A stretch of 22,798 nucleotides of DNA, taken from contig DKLZ01000050.1 of NCBI GenBank assembly GCA_002455955.1, positions 1 to 22,798 on the forward strand, written 5' to 3'. Every line of letters starts with the position of its first letter. Positions within the stretch are counted from its first letter, which is position 1. A program made the position numbers and the translations under genes. The notes below the pieces were generated by a model, which saw nothing but the letters and a program-made list of their open reading frames with translations, was not told the DNA's origin and did no database searches. Positions 22,401 through 22,798 of this stretch are shown one piece after another. The stretch is from Dehalococcoidia bacterium UBA6627. GTDB lineage: Bacteria; Chloroflexota; Dehalococcoidia; UBA2979.

Positions 22401-22798
22401 ATGACTACGACCGAACGGGCGAAGGCACGACGGGCGACTAAATCTAAGAAAAAATCGGAGGCGTCCTATACCGCTGAGGACATTCAGGTCCTCGAAGGCC
22501 TTGAAGCTGTTAAACGCCGGCCGGGAATGTATATCGGCTCAACCGATTCGCGCGGGCTCCATCATCTAATCTACGAGATCGTCGATAATGCGATCGACGA
22601 GGCTATGGCCGGTCACTGCGATCAAATCACTATCGAAATAGAAAGTGACGGACATGTGTCCGTGACTGATAACGGTCGTGGTATCCCTGTAGATAAACAT
22701 GCAAAGACGGGCTTATCCGCTGTGGAGACCGTGCTGACCGTGCTCCATGCTGGCGGTAAATTTGGTGGAGGTGGCTATAAGGTTTCCGGTGGACTTCA
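22401..22798 (+). CDS. gyrB: DNA gyrase (or topoisomerase IV) subunit B, N-terminal part
   Basis: 132 codons, cut by the right edge. The GHKL ATPase domain is clear: LEGLEAVKRRPGMYIGST (31-48), YEIVDNAIDEA (58-68) with the general base E59 and N63, VTDNGRGIPVD (88-98) with D90, and the start of the ATP lid GGKFGGGGYKVSGGL (118-132). The first 20 residues are a basic, lysine- and arginine-rich extension not present in E. coli GyrB. The ATG has GAGG upstream and overlaps the stop of a five-codon ORF as ATGA. GyrB and ParE cannot be separated from this part; gyrB is the more likely. Confidence 0.93.
   Translation, partial: MTTTERAKARRATKSKKKSEASYTAEDIQVLEGLEAVKRRPGMYIGSTDSRGLHHLIYEIVDNAIDEAMAGHCDQITIEIESDGHVSVTDNGRGIPVDKHAKTGLSAVETVLTVLHAGGKFGGGGYKVSGGL

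Noticed and set aside
1..22798. Mobile elements, CRISPR arrays, toxin-antitoxin or defence genes
   Set aside because: No transposase, integrase, regularly spaced repeats or characteristic protein pairs are visible; gene content is housekeeping throughout.

Overview
The window looks like chromosomal core genome from a free-living bacterium of roughly even base composition. I see no insertion sequences, phage genes, CRISPR arrays, rRNA or tRNA genes. MurT/GatD (lipid II amidation), TatA, Lgt, a 4Fe-4S type PurF and an actinobacterial-style CysO/CysM/Mec cysteine pathway point to a Gram-positive-like lineage. Chloroflexota is my best guess and Actinomycetota the alternative; this is inference, since no 16S is present. 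Almost everything is on the minus strand. Only a two-gene unit near 7.4-7.8 kb and the start of gyrB at the right edge are on the plus strand.

Right to left, in the direction of most transcription: gyrB (plus strand, cut by the edge) diverges from trmO, followed by a divergent ychF and two XdhC-family genes. An envelope operon follows: tatA, murT, gatD, lgt and a small glutaredoxin, ending in a hairpin-plus-T-tract terminator near 15.08 kb. A 398-base intergenic region with a candidate promoter and a palindrome precedes the main attraction, a roughly 7 kb same-strand run: Rrf2 regulator, cysK, cysO-like carrier 2, moeB/thiF, cysO, cysM, metallo-beta-lactamase-fold hydrolase, mec (JAMM peptidase), folP, folK. 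Beyond a plus-strand pair (Trm112-like protein and small membrane protein) lie a membrane protein, a CoA-binding protein, a purine operon (purF-purM-purH-glycosyltransferase) and, at the left edge, a small membrane protein followed by a cytochrome b cut by the window.

The most interesting system is the sulfur-carrier cysteine cluster. By homology with mycobacterial CysO-CysM-Mec, MoeB would activate the C-terminus of a ubiquitin-like carrier, the carrier would become a thiocarboxylate, CysM would load it onto a phosphoserine-derived aminoacrylate, and the JAMM peptidase would release cysteine. Two things depart from the simple picture. There are two carriers and two synthases, and both carriers have residues beyond the terminal Gly-Gly (SAACIG and QA), so they should need trimming before activation. 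The neighbouring JAMM peptidase is the obvious candidate for both trimming and release.

Among regulatory signals, extended -10 boxes of the form TGnTAnnAT recur upstream of purF, the Rrf2/cys operon, tatA and gyrB. The leader of ychF has a strong Shine-Dalgarno separated from the ATG by a perfect hairpin that could fold out and bring the two together.
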